In this document: positions 6,576-12,687 of the stretch, in pieces
Position numbering within the stretch: position 1 is the first letter of the stretch
Layout of the letters: the number at the start of each line of letters is the position of its first letter
IMG/VR virus record: IMGVR_UViG_3300017782_000125
Coordinates: 1 to 30,104 of that record
Direction: 5' to 3' (one strand)
Length of the DNA: 30,104 nucleotides
Source of the DNA: a virus
The notes under the pieces: model-generated
The model's database searches: none
Seen by the model: only the letters and a program-made list of their open reading frames with translations
Told to the model about the DNA's origin: nothing
Made by a program: the position numbers and the translations under genes

Positions 6576-7166
6576 TCTTGCGAGGTTTATTGAGATAACT
6601 GGTGCCACCCCTTTCAGTTCCTTTCCGAAGGTCTGTTCCTCTGAGAGCTCTGGCCTGAAATAGACGCCATTGCCAACAAACTCGCGGACTATTGCGACCA
6701 AACGATTGCCGCGCTGGATTGTCAGCACAACAATATCATTGTCTTTTACTGGCTCGTCTGGGTCACAAAAGAGAAAGTCACCATGCCGCAGGCGCGGTTC
6801 CATTGCGCTGCCGCAGTTAAACATACCAAACGCTTCTTTTGCTTTTGCCAAAACAGGCGGACGATCAATGCGGCTGGTCATTGCCATATCGAAGCGCACC
6901 GACTCGCCATCTGGCTCCGGCAAAGCATACACAGGGATATCATCTGATAGCATATGAGACGCAGGCTGATATTGATCAGGCGCTAAGATATCGTCCTCAT
7001 CACATTTGAGGATTTGCGCCAAGCCAGCTAAGTGAGTGCCGACTCTTCTGCGTCCTTTTTCGATGCGGCTGTATTCAGCCTGATTGATGCCAAGTGACTC
7101 TGAGACTTGGCCTTGCGATAGTTTCTGCGCATCACGAAGTCTACGCAGGTTGTTTGGATACTCCAT
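6573..7166 (-). CDS. CI-like repressor: XRE HTH plus S24-like domain lacking the catalytic Ser/Lys
   Basis: Residues 5-55 form a helix-turn-helix (LRRLRDAQKLSQGQVSESLG, then NQAEYSRIEKGRRR). Residues about 105-190 resemble the LexA/CI S24 domain. In active repressors the G-x-SM-x-P motif holds the nucleophile; here it reads CGSAMEPRLRHGD, with Ala121 at the Ser position, and the Lys position reads IVREF with Arg161. Self-cleavage is therefore doubtful. No clear ribosome-binding site precedes ATG 7166; a 54-codon leader frame overlaps it. Divergence from a Cro-like gene supports a lysogeny repressor role. Confidence 0.88.
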   Translation of the reverse strand: MEYPNNLRRLRDAQKLSQGQVSESLGINQAEYSRIEKGRRRVGTHLAGLAQILKCDEDDILAPDQYQPASHMLSDDIPVYALPEPDGESVRFDMAMTSRIDRPPVLAKAKEAFGMFNCGSAMEPRLRHGDFLFCDPDEPVKDNDIVVLTIQRGNRLVAIVREFVGNGVYFRPELSEEQTFGKELKGVAPVISINLAR

Positions 7167-7305
7167 AACTATAACCGATCTGTGCGGGTGGTGAAGTTAC
7201 GCCCTTTGACGCAAATTTGCGAGGGAGCATTAAAGAATATTCTCGTTGCCCAAAGAGTGGCGGGGCTTTTGCCCAATCGTTATGCCCAGCAATGTGAAAG
7301 TTCAT
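7141..7305 (-). CDS. Possible 54-aa leader ORF upstream of repressor
   Basis: An ATG at 7305 follows an excellent ribosome-binding site (AAAGGAGATTTGATATG). The frame runs 54 codons to TAG at 7141, overlapping the repressor start by 26 bases in another frame. The product begins NFHIAGHNDWAKAPPLFGQR and resembles nothing I know. The repressor has no obvious ribosome-binding site of its own, so translation of this leader may couple to it. It could also be a chance frame. Confidence 0.4.
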   Translation of the reverse strand: MNFHIAGHNDWAKAPPLFGQREYSLMLPRKFASKGVTSPPAQIGYSYGVSKQPA

Positions 7306-7330
7306 ATCAAATCTCCTTTATATTTACTAT

Positions 7331-7442
7331 TACGCATATATACTAACGCTTAAACGCGCAGAAATGCTAGTATTTTTATTGCTATTACATAATAGCCCAC
7401 TATATGGTTTGACATATGAGCCTATATGCGTAATTATGCGCT
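7331..7442. promoter_or_regulatory. Repressor/Cro divergent control region
   Basis: This AT-rich gap holds operator-like elements: TACGCATATATACTA (7331-7345), CGCGCAGAAATGCTA (7355-7369) and the reverse of AGCGCATAATTACGC (7428-7442), plus a half-site ATATGAGC near 7414. A rightward promoter is likely: TTGACA (7409-7414), then about 16 bases, then TAATTA (7431-7436), with the last element on its -10. This is the layout of a lambda-like immunity region. I did not find a convincing leftward -35. Confidence 0.55.
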
Positions 7443-7473
7443 AAAGTGAAATGTCAGCATATTGTGTTGGGAT

Positions 7474-7683
7474 ATGAAATTAAATCAATATTTGGTGTCT
7501 AAAGGGCTGAGTCAGTCCGATTTTGCGAAACAATGTCAGGTATGCCAGGCCACAGTCCATAAATGGATTTATGGCAGGTCAGTGCCGTCCGGCAAGCGGA
7601 TGATGCAGATACACAGCCTGACTCGCGGCAAAGTTTCTATTGATGATTGGGTGCGGGAATATGGGCAAGAGTCAGAGGGATAA
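7474..7683 (+). CDS. Cro-like HTH regulator
   Basis: I use ATG 7474 rather than a TTG at 7462. The 69-residue protein has a helix-turn-helix across residues 8-33 (SKGLSQSDFAKQCQVCQATV, then HKWIYG). Its size and divergence from the CI-like repressor match Cro, which competes for the operators and commits to lytic growth. It leads the rightward early operon and overlaps the next gene by 23 bases. The upstream ribosome-binding site is weak (TTGGGAT). Confidence 0.78.
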   Translation: MKLNQYLVSKGLSQSDFAKQCQVCQATVHKWIYGRSVPSGKRMMQIHSLTRGKVSIDDWVREYGQESEG

Positions 7684-7969
7684 GGGCTGGCGGTCGGAAA
7701 ACAACGTCCGCAAAAAGGCTCTGGATCACGAGCTTGACGCTTATCGGGTGCCGCTCAGCGGCGGCGCATCAATTAAAGGCGATGTGGTTGTGAAGGGCAA
7801 AGGCGATAGCTGGACGCTAGAAGTTAAATGCCGCGCTACAGGCTTTAAACAAATATATGACTGGCTGGGTGACAATGATGCACTCGTTATTAAGGCCGAC
7901 AATAAACCTGAACTGGTCGTCCTTGATATGGGCGACTTTTTTGATTTATTGGCAGGGAAGCATGGGTAA
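7661..7969 (+). CDS. Holliday-junction-resolvase-like PD-(D/E)XK nuclease
   Basis: From ATG 7661 the product has 102 residues. The order GKSQRDKGWRSENNVRKKAL (with the helix-1 Glu), PLSGGASIKGDVVV (catalytic Asp) and WTLEVKCRA (ExK) matches Hjc-like and VRR-NUC-like resolvases. It would cut branched DNA made during replication or recombination. It overlaps the Cro-like gene upstream and the Zn-finger gene downstream by eight bases, so it is part of the early operon. Confidence 0.75.
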   Translation: MGKSQRDKGWRSENNVRKKALDHELDAYRVPLSGGASIKGDVVVKGKGDSWTLEVKCRATGFKQIYDWLGDNDALVIKADNKPELVVLDMGDFFDLLAGKHG

Positions 7970-8171
7970 AGAGAGGCCATCAGCACGCAAAGGTGTCGCA
8001 AACCCAGAGAAATGGGTGGCTGATCATAGGAGCGGTGAGCGCAAGTGTCTGCGGTGTCAAAAGCCTTTCTTCAGCTTTCATGCAGGACATCGCATCTGCG
8101 CACACTGCATAGAGCTTGATTCATATAAGGACGATTTGAGTGGGGTGCCGACTCATGGGGTGTTGAAGTGA
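7962..8171 (+). CDS. Small Zn-finger protein, early operon
   Basis: The ATG at 7962 follows GGCAGGGAAGC, a good ribosome-binding site. The 69-residue protein has a basic N-terminus and a CLRC...CAHC zinc site (KCLRCQKPFFSFHAGHRICA). Small C4-finger proteins of this size are common early phage proteins and usually bind nucleic acid or a host partner; the target is unknown. It overlaps the next gene through GTGA. Confidence 0.7.
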   Translation: MGKERPSARKGVANPEKWVADHRSGERKCLRCQKPFFSFHAGHRICAHCIELDSYKDDLSGVPTHGVLK

Positions 8172-8656
8172 TTGATGTGACGCTGACTGATTATGAGATG
8201 GCTATGGCATCAGACGCTGGCAGGCTGCGCAATATTGCGGCGGTTAAGCGGGGATATGAGAGCCGCATCGCAGGGCGTGAATGGCAGGCGCACATTGAAG
8301 GTGCTTGTGGTGAGGTGGCGGTTGCTAAAGCTACTGGCAAATATTGGGGCGGCAGCATCAATTCTTTCAAAACCGGTGGTGACCTTGACAGTACAGGCTG
8401 GGAAGTGCGAACACGGTCTGACCATAGTTATGATCTAATTGTGAGAGATAGTGATCCTGATGATCGCGTTTTTATATTGGTCACAGGTTTATCACCAAAC
8501 TTTAAAATATGGGGCTGGATAATGTCTCAGGATGCAAAGCGAGAGAAGTGGCGAGAAAATCATGGCGGTCACGGAACGGCGTTCTTCGTTCCAAAAATAG
8601 AGTTGAATGAAATGGGAGAACTATATGAGCATCAAAGCAATAACGTGGGCATTTGA
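8168..8656 (+). CDS. Phage protein resembling a PD-(D/E)XK nuclease
   Basis: This 162-residue protein starts at GTG 8168, overlapping the previous stop. Motifs GACGEVAVAKATGKYW, GGDLDSTGWEVRTRS and RVFILVTG follow the helix-Glu, Asp, E-x-K-like order of PD-(D/E)XK nucleases. However, the usual Lys is Arg (EVR), so activity is uncertain. It is placed between a Zn-finger gene and the replication initiator, with a 32-base overlap into the latter. It could be a DNA-binding relic of the fold. Confidence 0.6.
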   Translation: MIDVTLTDYEMAMASDAGRLRNIAAVKRGYESRIAGREWQAHIEGACGEVAVAKATGKYWGGSINSFKTGGDLDSTGWEVRTRSDHSYDLIVRDSDPDDRVFILVTGLSPNFKIWGWIMSQDAKREKWRENHGGHGTAFFVPKIELNEMGELYEHQSNNVGI

Positions 8657-9383
8657 TCAGAAGCTAGATGATCCGACAGCCAAGTTAGTGTTACTTGGAA
8701 TAGCAGACAAATATAATGAGGACAGGGGCTATGCTTGGCCTTCTGTCGAGCGTCTAGCAGAGATGGCGGATTGTACAGAGCGGACGATTAACCGAAAAAT
8801 TGTCATGCTGGCAGAGCTTGGATTGGTGCAGATTTTACGCAATCCGCCGCAAACAAATCGGTATTTTTTACCTACCCTGACAAATTGTCACCCTGACACC
8901 CATGACAGGGTTACCCTGACACCAGATGTCGGGGTTACCCTGACACCTAGTGTCGTCCAAACTATAGAGAACGATAGTGAACAATATATATCGTTCAAAA
9001 GTGCATTTGAGATGTTCTGGGATGCTGTACCTCGCAAGCAAGGCAAGAAGGGTGCAATGAGAGCGTATAAGACTGCTTTGAAGGACACAGATGCGGACAC
9101 GTTACTCACAGCAATGAAGGCATTTACTGCGGATGTTAAGGTAAAAGGCACAGAGTCACGCTTTATCCCTTTACCAGCTACATGGCTTAATCAAGGCAGA
9201 TGGGATGATGACCTTGCGGGTGAAGCTCCTCAACCGCACGAGAACTTCGGCATATCGCAACGCTGGATGCCCAAAACAGAGGAGCAATTCAAATCACGCT
9301 TTGACAAGATGCCAAATTGGTATCGGCAAAACAGGCCAGACGTTATCAGCGTGGCGAAAGAAGCAGGGTGGCTGAATGAGTGA
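8625..9383 (+). CDS. Replication initiator, lambda O-like, with internal iterons
   Basis: I start at ATG 8625 (GGGAGAACTAT upstream), giving 252 residues. Residues 1-80 form a winged-helix domain of the HTH_36 type (KLVLLGIADKYNEDRGYAWP, then SVERLAEMADCTERTINRKI). A linker (about 85-120) is encoded by the iteron block at 8874-8954. The C-terminal domain (FEMFWDAVPRKQGKKGAMRA and later SRFIPLPATWLNQGRW) is a common phage replication-protein C-terminus. DNA binding by the N-terminus and helicase-loader contact by the C-terminus are inferred by analogy with lambda O. Confidence 0.85.
   Translation: MSIKAITWAFDQKLDDPTAKLVLLGIADKYNEDRGYAWPSVERLAEMADCTERTINRKIVMLAELGLVQILRNPPQTNRYFLPTLTNCHPDTHDRVTLTPDVGVTLTPSVVQTIENDSEQYISFKSAFEMFWDAVPRKQGKKGAMRAYKTALKDTDADTLLTAMKAFTADVKVKGTESRFIPLPATWLNQGRWDDDLAGEAPQPHENFGISQRWMPKTEEQFKSRFDKMPNWYRQNRPDVISVAKEAGWLNE
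8874..8996 (+). other. Candidate replication origin: four iterons plus AT-rich inverted repeat
   Basis: ACCCTGACA occurs at 8874-8882, 8890-8898, 8913-8921 and 8937-8945. Units 3 and 4 have an inner dyad (GACACC.. to ..TGTC) and unit 2 a looser one. An AT-rich stretch follows with an 8-base perfect inverted repeat, GAACGATA (8969-8976) and TATCGTTC (8989-8996). Iterons inside the initiator gene followed by AT-rich DNA is the lambda ori design. Confidence 0.75.
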
Positions 9384-9897
9384 AAAGGACGTAATACTGC
9401 CAACCGCAGAGTTTTTACGCCATCACACTGTTGAGCAGGTTGAGACTCGCAAGGCGGGGAAGAAACGCACAAGGGTCACTGATCAGCGCTGGATTGATTA
9501 TTATCGCAAGCACCAGCACATCAGCGTAGTGCAGCACATGACTGCGGAACGGCTCCTGGCGCTTTATCGTGCGGCTGGTAGGGCGCAGAGGGTGACTGGA
9601 GCTATGGATGGGATGCCAAAAGGCGCAGGCGGTGAGGTGAGCGATTATAGCGCAATGGCATTGATGGATTATTTCAAGCTCAAATGGCTTATGGGGTCAG
9701 AGAGCTTCAGTTGTGTCGAGGATGTTGTGGTGCATGATTACAGCGCACCTGAGTGGGCAAGGAAGCACAATCGCAACCCAAAGGCTGCGACTGAGATATT
9801 GCGCATGAGTCTTGATCACCTAGAAGAGGCCTTCAAGAACCTCAGATCATTTAGACGGCACATTGATTTGAGCGGGATAAATCAACCCTCTGAGTAG
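9376..9897 (+). CDS. Unknown early protein, possibly DUF6456-like
   Basis: This 173-residue, mostly helical protein overlaps the initiator stop by eight bases. The middle (AERLLALYRAAGRAQRVTGA) and the end (WARKHNRNPKAATEILRMSL DHLEEAF) recall the DUF6456 domain of alphaproteobacteria, but the match is from memory and loose. It sits where lambda keeps its helicase loader, yet has no P-loop, so it is not an AAA+ loader. It could be a non-ATPase loader or a late regulator. Confidence 0.55.
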   Translation: MSEKDVILPTAEFLRHHTVEQVETRKAGKKRTRVTDQRWIDYYRKHQHISVVQHMTAERLLALYRAAGRAQRVTGAMDGMPKGAGGEVSDYSAMALMDYFKLKWLMGSESFSCVEDVVVHDYSAPEWARKHNRNPKAATEILRMSLDHLEEAFKNLRSFRRHIDLSGINQPSE

Positions 9898-10391
9898 CGC
9901 TTTTCAGCACGACTCATGATTTCATCATATTCTTGCTTTGCTCTTTTGTTGTTTTTCTTCACGATTTTATTTATCTGACCGTAAATGTTTTTAGAGATGC
10001 CAAAGCGACTGCCGCCATTTAGCCAGTGCCTTGTAAGATCTTCCCAATCTAATTGTTCAAGACCATCTTTAAGTGGCTGATCTTCTTGATGGCATTCATC
10101 GATTTCCAAAACGCCGTCAACCCATTTTTCCGATAAAATATCCGGCTGTTTATGCCAACCATTCTCGTGGCACTCTTTAATCAAGGCTTTTGCTTTACGG
10201 TAAAAAGTCTGCCATCGCTCTGTTTCAACCTCTTCTTCTCCATCGTACCAAGCAAATGCGTGGCGCATGATGATGCTTCTATCAATCGCTTTAAGCCAAT
10301 TCACGCGATCTTTGCCATCAAACTCCGCGATCACTTTTTCACGTTGTTCAAAGCATTTGATTAGATCTGCAAGTAATTCACCTTCTTTCAT
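9882..10391 (-). CDS. Unknown accessory protein on opposite strand
   Basis: This 169-residue charged protein has no recognised domain. Long helices dominate (AWYDGEEEVETERWQTFYRK) and the C-terminus is basic (NKIVKKNNKRAKQEYDEIMS). It converges with and overlaps the end of the rightward early operon by 16 bases, and overlaps the upstream Zn-finger gene by 14. It belongs to a three-gene leftward accessory unit starting from the operator-flanked promoter at 10663-10720. AGGAG lies 11 bases from the ATG, rather far. Confidence 0.6.
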   Translation of the reverse strand: MKEGELLADLIKCFEQREKVIAEFDGKDRVNWLKAIDRSIIMRHAFAWYDGEEEVETERWQTFYRKAKALIKECHENGWHKQPDILSEKWVDGVLEIDECHQEDQPLKDGLEQLDWEDLTRHWLNGGSRFGISKNIYGQINKIVKKNNKRAKQEYDEIMSRAEKRYSEG

Positions 10392-10548
10392 CGTATTCTA
10401 ACTCCTCATCTTCAGTTAATGCTCTATGGCCTTTATATTCACACTCCCAGCAACCAGCGATATCACCGCCTTTTGCAAGGCAATGCTCGCACTCAGCTTT
10501 TGGCTGGAAGCCTATTTCAGGCCATTCAAGAACCTCAATGATCGCCAT
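10378..10548 (-). CDS. Small Zn-finger protein of accessory operon
   Basis: The ATG at 10548 shares a base with the stop of the upstream 32-codon gene (TAATG), which decides this start over a longer frame from 10644. The 56-residue product holds CEHC (about 20-23) and CWEC (about 33-36) with glycines between (KGGDIAG), a DnaJ-like zinc knuckle. The C-terminus is strongly acidic (LTEDEELEYDERR). Function unknown; a protein- or nucleic-acid-binding regulator is plausible. Confidence 0.6.
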   Translation of the reverse strand: MAIIEVLEWPEIGFQPKAECEHCLAKGGDIAGCWECEYKGHRALTEDEELEYDERR

Positions 10549-10646
10549 TATGGTGCAGTCATCATTGCGAAGAAAAAGACGCAGACCACATACCAGGTGG
10601 CAAAAAAGGCTAATGTTGCAAAAAGTTCTCTGATGTAAAACCACAT
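10548..10646 (-). CDS. 32-aa single-TM microprotein
   Basis: An ATG at 10646 follows GAAGGGAGCTTGAT, a strong ribosome-binding site with six-base spacing. The 32-codon frame encodes a short polar N-terminus (MWFYIREL), a hydrophobic helix (FATLAFFATWYVVCVFFFAM) and the end MTAP. Its TAA overlaps the next ATG, so the two are coupled. It is the first gene after the leftward promoter and is too short for usual gene finders. A membrane role is clear; partner and purpose are not. Confidence 0.6.
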   Translation of the reverse strand: MWFYIRELFATLAFFATWYVVCVFFFAMMTAP

Positions 10647-10662
10647 ATCAAGCTCCCTTCAT

Positions 10663-10720
10663 AAGCATATTTGCTCATATTATTACCTAGAGTAATATAA
10701 TGCAAGCATATATGCGCATA
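10663..10720. promoter_or_regulatory. Overlapping divergent promoters between two operators
   Basis: Leftward: TTGCAT (10705 to 10700), 17 bases, TAATAT (10682 to 10677). Rightward: a perfect TATAAT at 10696-10701 with a weak TTGCTC (10671-10676). Operator copies AAGCATATTTGCTCATA (10663-10679) and AAGCATATATGCGCATA (10704-10720) flank both. Between them TATTAC-CTAGA-GTAATA (10681-10697) is a further dyad. A protein bound to the two copies would shut both promoters. Confidence 0.6.
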
Positions 10721-10772
10721 GGGTTGTGTGGTGGGGACGCTTGTGATATGTTCTATGGAACAATGAATAGTT

Positions 10773-10795
10773 GCGCCACTGGGGGCGCTTTTTTT
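10773..10795 (+). terminator. Terminator-like hairpin directly before methyltransferase start
   Basis: GCGCC (10773-10777) pairs with GGCGC (10784-10788), followed by seven T, and the methyltransferase ATG comes next at 10796. Termination here would prevent expression from the upstream promoter, so it may be an attenuator. The G-run in the hairpin is the only purine-rich stretch near the start codon. Confidence 0.6.
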
Positions 10796-12076
10796 ATGTC
10801 TGGAATTGAAGTCAAGTATATGGACGCAAAGGCAATCACGCCTTATGCGAGGAACAGCCGCACGCACAGCGATGAGCAGGTTGCTCAAGTAGCTGCAAGC
10901 ATCAAAGAGTTTGGCTGGACTAACCCGATATTAATTGATGAAAAGCACACAATCATTGCAGGGCATGGCAGGCTTATGGCTGCGCAAAGGCTTGGCTTTG
11001 ATGAAGTGCCAACGATTATGCTGCCCAATCTTACCGATGCGCAGAAACGTGCTTATGTCATAGCTGACAACAAATTGGCACTAAATGCGGGTTGGGACGA
11101 GGAAATGCTCGCTGTCGAGATTGAGGAGTTGCTGGATCAGGGCTATGACCTTGATCTAACTGGCTTTGGTGCAGATGAAATCGATAGCCTACTTGCTGAA
11201 GCCGAAAAGGTTGATGAAGGGTTAACAGATGAAGATGCTGTGCCAGAAGCGCCAGCAGAGCCTATTAGCAAATTGGGCGATGTATGGACACTAGGCAAGC
11301 ACCGTGTTCTTTGCGGCGATAGCACAAGCATTGATTGCATTGACGCTTTGATGCTTAGCTCACCAGCCGATATGGTGTTCACCGACCCGCCATATAATGC
11401 TGATTATAAATCACGTGGTGGCAATGAATTGCTACGCAAGGGCATCAAAAATGATGCAATGTCTAATCAAGCATTTGATGACTTTATAAGCGGTTTTTTG
11501 CCAATGATGTTTGCGGCCTCAAAAGAGGGAGCGTCATTTTACGTTTGTTGTAATTGGAAAGATAGTTATCCACGCTTTTACAATCATATCACCGATGCTG
11601 GCATGAATGTTTCATCCTGCATTGTTTGGGATAAAAAGTCTGGCGGTATGGGTTGGCAAGATTACCGTTATCAATATGAGTTGATTATTTACGGATTTAA
11701 AAAAGATAAAGCGCACTCGTGGTATGGTGGCAGGACTGAGACTGACATTTGGCAATTCAGCCGTGAAAACAGAACCGACTACGTTCACCCAACACAAAAG
11801 CCAGTTGAGTTAATTGAGAGAGCAATCAACAACAGCAGTAAAGCTGGGGATTGTGTTGTAGATTTGTTTGGTGGCTCAGGCTCCACGTTAATTGCCTGTG
11901 AGAAAACAGGCAGGCACTCACGATTGCTTGAATTAGATCCAATTTATGTCGATGTGATTGTAAAGCGCTGGCAGGACTTCACAGGACAAGACGCGGTGCA
12001 TGAAGCATCAGGGAAAACATTTAACGAGTTGAGCAATGGCAAGACCGCACAAGACGAACAGCAAGAAATCGCCTGA
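10796..12076 (+). CDS. ParB-domain DNA methyltransferase (beta-class, N6A or N4C)
   Basis: I use ATG 10796, giving 426 residues; a frame from 10700 would have to read through the hairpin. The N-terminal 110 residues are a ParB/Srx-like domain (ITPYARNSRTHSDEQV, then IIAGHGRLMAAQRLG). The methyltransferase part has TDPPYNADY (about 197-200) before DLFGGSGST (about 358-363), the beta-class order, and the usual HPTQKP. It transfers methyl groups to adenine or cytosine amino groups. No specific restriction partner is evident, so protection from host nucleases or epigenetic control is likely. It overlaps terS by 41 bases. Confidence 0.9.
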   Translation: MSGIEVKYMDAKAITPYARNSRTHSDEQVAQVAASIKEFGWTNPILIDEKHTIIAGHGRLMAAQRLGFDEVPTIMLPNLTDAQKRAYVIADNKLALNAGWDEEMLAVEIEELLDQGYDLDLTGFGADEIDSLLAEAEKVDEGLTDEDAVPEAPAEPISKLGDVWTLGKHRVLCGDSTSIDCIDALMLSSPADMVFTDPPYNADYKSRGGNELLRKGIKNDAMSNQAFDDFISGFLPMMFAASKEGASFYVCCNWKDSYPRFYNHITDAGMNVSSCIVWDKKSGGMGWQDYRYQYELIIYGFKKDKAHSWYGGRTETDIWQFSRENRTDYVHPTQKPVELIERAINNSSKAGDCVVDLFGGSGSTLIACEKTGRHSRLLELDPIYVDVIVKRWQDFTGQDAVHEASGKTFNELSNGKTAQDEQQEIA

Positions 12077-12512
12077 AGTTGTCGCACGCTTCCTGGACAT
12101 GATCAGGAACGGACGTAGCTGTGCGCAGGCGTGCAAGCAGCAGGGTATGCCAACAAGCAAGACCATTGGTGAATGGGTCAAGAATGATGCAGCGTTTGCG
12201 CTGCAGTATGAGAAGGCAAAAGAGGAGCGCGGTAATTATTACGGCGAACTGGTAGCTGAAATAGCGCTGGCAGGGCTGCAAGGGAAGTACAAGGACAGTG
12301 CAATGCTTCGTGCTGCTATTGATGGCTTAAAGTGGAGTGCTGCCAGGATGGCACCGAAGGCATATGGTGACAGGATGGAAGTCAACCATAGCGCTGAAGG
12401 GAGCTATGTAGAGGCATTGAAGGCAGTGCAAGGGAAGGTTAGTGGTGATGGTACTGACAAGCTACCGTTAGCACTACGCGCACGCGAGGCCGATACTCCG
12501 ACAATTCAATAG
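12036..12512 (+). CDS. terS: Terminase small subunit (Sf6 gp1-like)
   Basis: This 158-residue protein has an N-terminal helix-turn-helix (GRSCAQACKQQGMPTSKTIG, then EWVKND) followed by the helical oligomerisation region ending KWSAARMAPKAYGDRMEV, matching the small terminases of Sf6 and related headful phages. It recognises the packaging site and loads the large subunit. ATG 12036 lies inside the methyltransferase gene. The C-terminal 35 residues are variable. A pac site, if present, may lie within this gene. Confidence 0.85.
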   Translation: MARPHKTNSKKSPEVVARFLDMIRNGRSCAQACKQQGMPTSKTIGEWVKNDAAFALQYEKAKEERGNYYGELVAEIALAGLQGKYKDSAMLRAAIDGLKWSAARMAPKAYGDRMEVNHSAEGSYVEALKAVQGKVSGDGTDKLPLALRAREADTPTIQ

Positions 12513-12565
12513 GTCGTTAGATAAAGAGCCTGACGAAAAGCTATATATCCTGCGGGTTAGCGGGT

Positions 12566-12586
12566 TGTGTTGCCAATGTGTTGCCA
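12566..12586 (-). repeat. Inverted pair of TGGCAACACA beside terL
   Basis: TGTGTTGCCA at 12566-12575 and 12577-12586 is the reverse complement of the attP arm repeat, with the same 11-base spacing as at 2257/2268 and 2440/2451. There is no tRNA-like core here. It lies in the 268-base terS-terL gap. Confidence 0.75.
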
Positions 12587-12623
12587 ATAAAGCTGCGGTT
12601 TTTGGTGGTTCCTGGCTGATATA

Positions 12624-12648
12624 CCCCCCCCTGTAATATCGCGGGGGG
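12624..12648. other. C-run/G-run hairpin in the terS-terL gap
   Basis: Eight C (12624-12631) face six G (12643-12648), which can pair as a six-base GC stem with a loop of about 12. No T tract follows, so it is not a standard terminator. A TATACCCC direct repeat brackets it (12620-12627 and 12661-12668). Function unknown. Confidence 0.35.
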
Positions 12649-12687
12649 CAGGTGTTGCGCTATACCCCAACCTTTTCAGGAGACCAA

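Noticed and set aside
8874-8954. CRISPR or transposon end repeats
   Set aside because: Nine-base units spaced 16-24 bases inside a coding gene fit iterons better; no transposase is near.
10700-10795. Longer methyltransferase starting at ATG 10700
   Set aside because: That start lies on the -10 box and operator, and its extra residues are encoded by the terminator-like hairpin; ATG 10796 begins right at the ParB-like domain.
12624-12648. Phase-variable poly-C tract
   Set aside because: It is not inside a recognisable gene and no alternative frames would be switched; recorded only as a hairpin.
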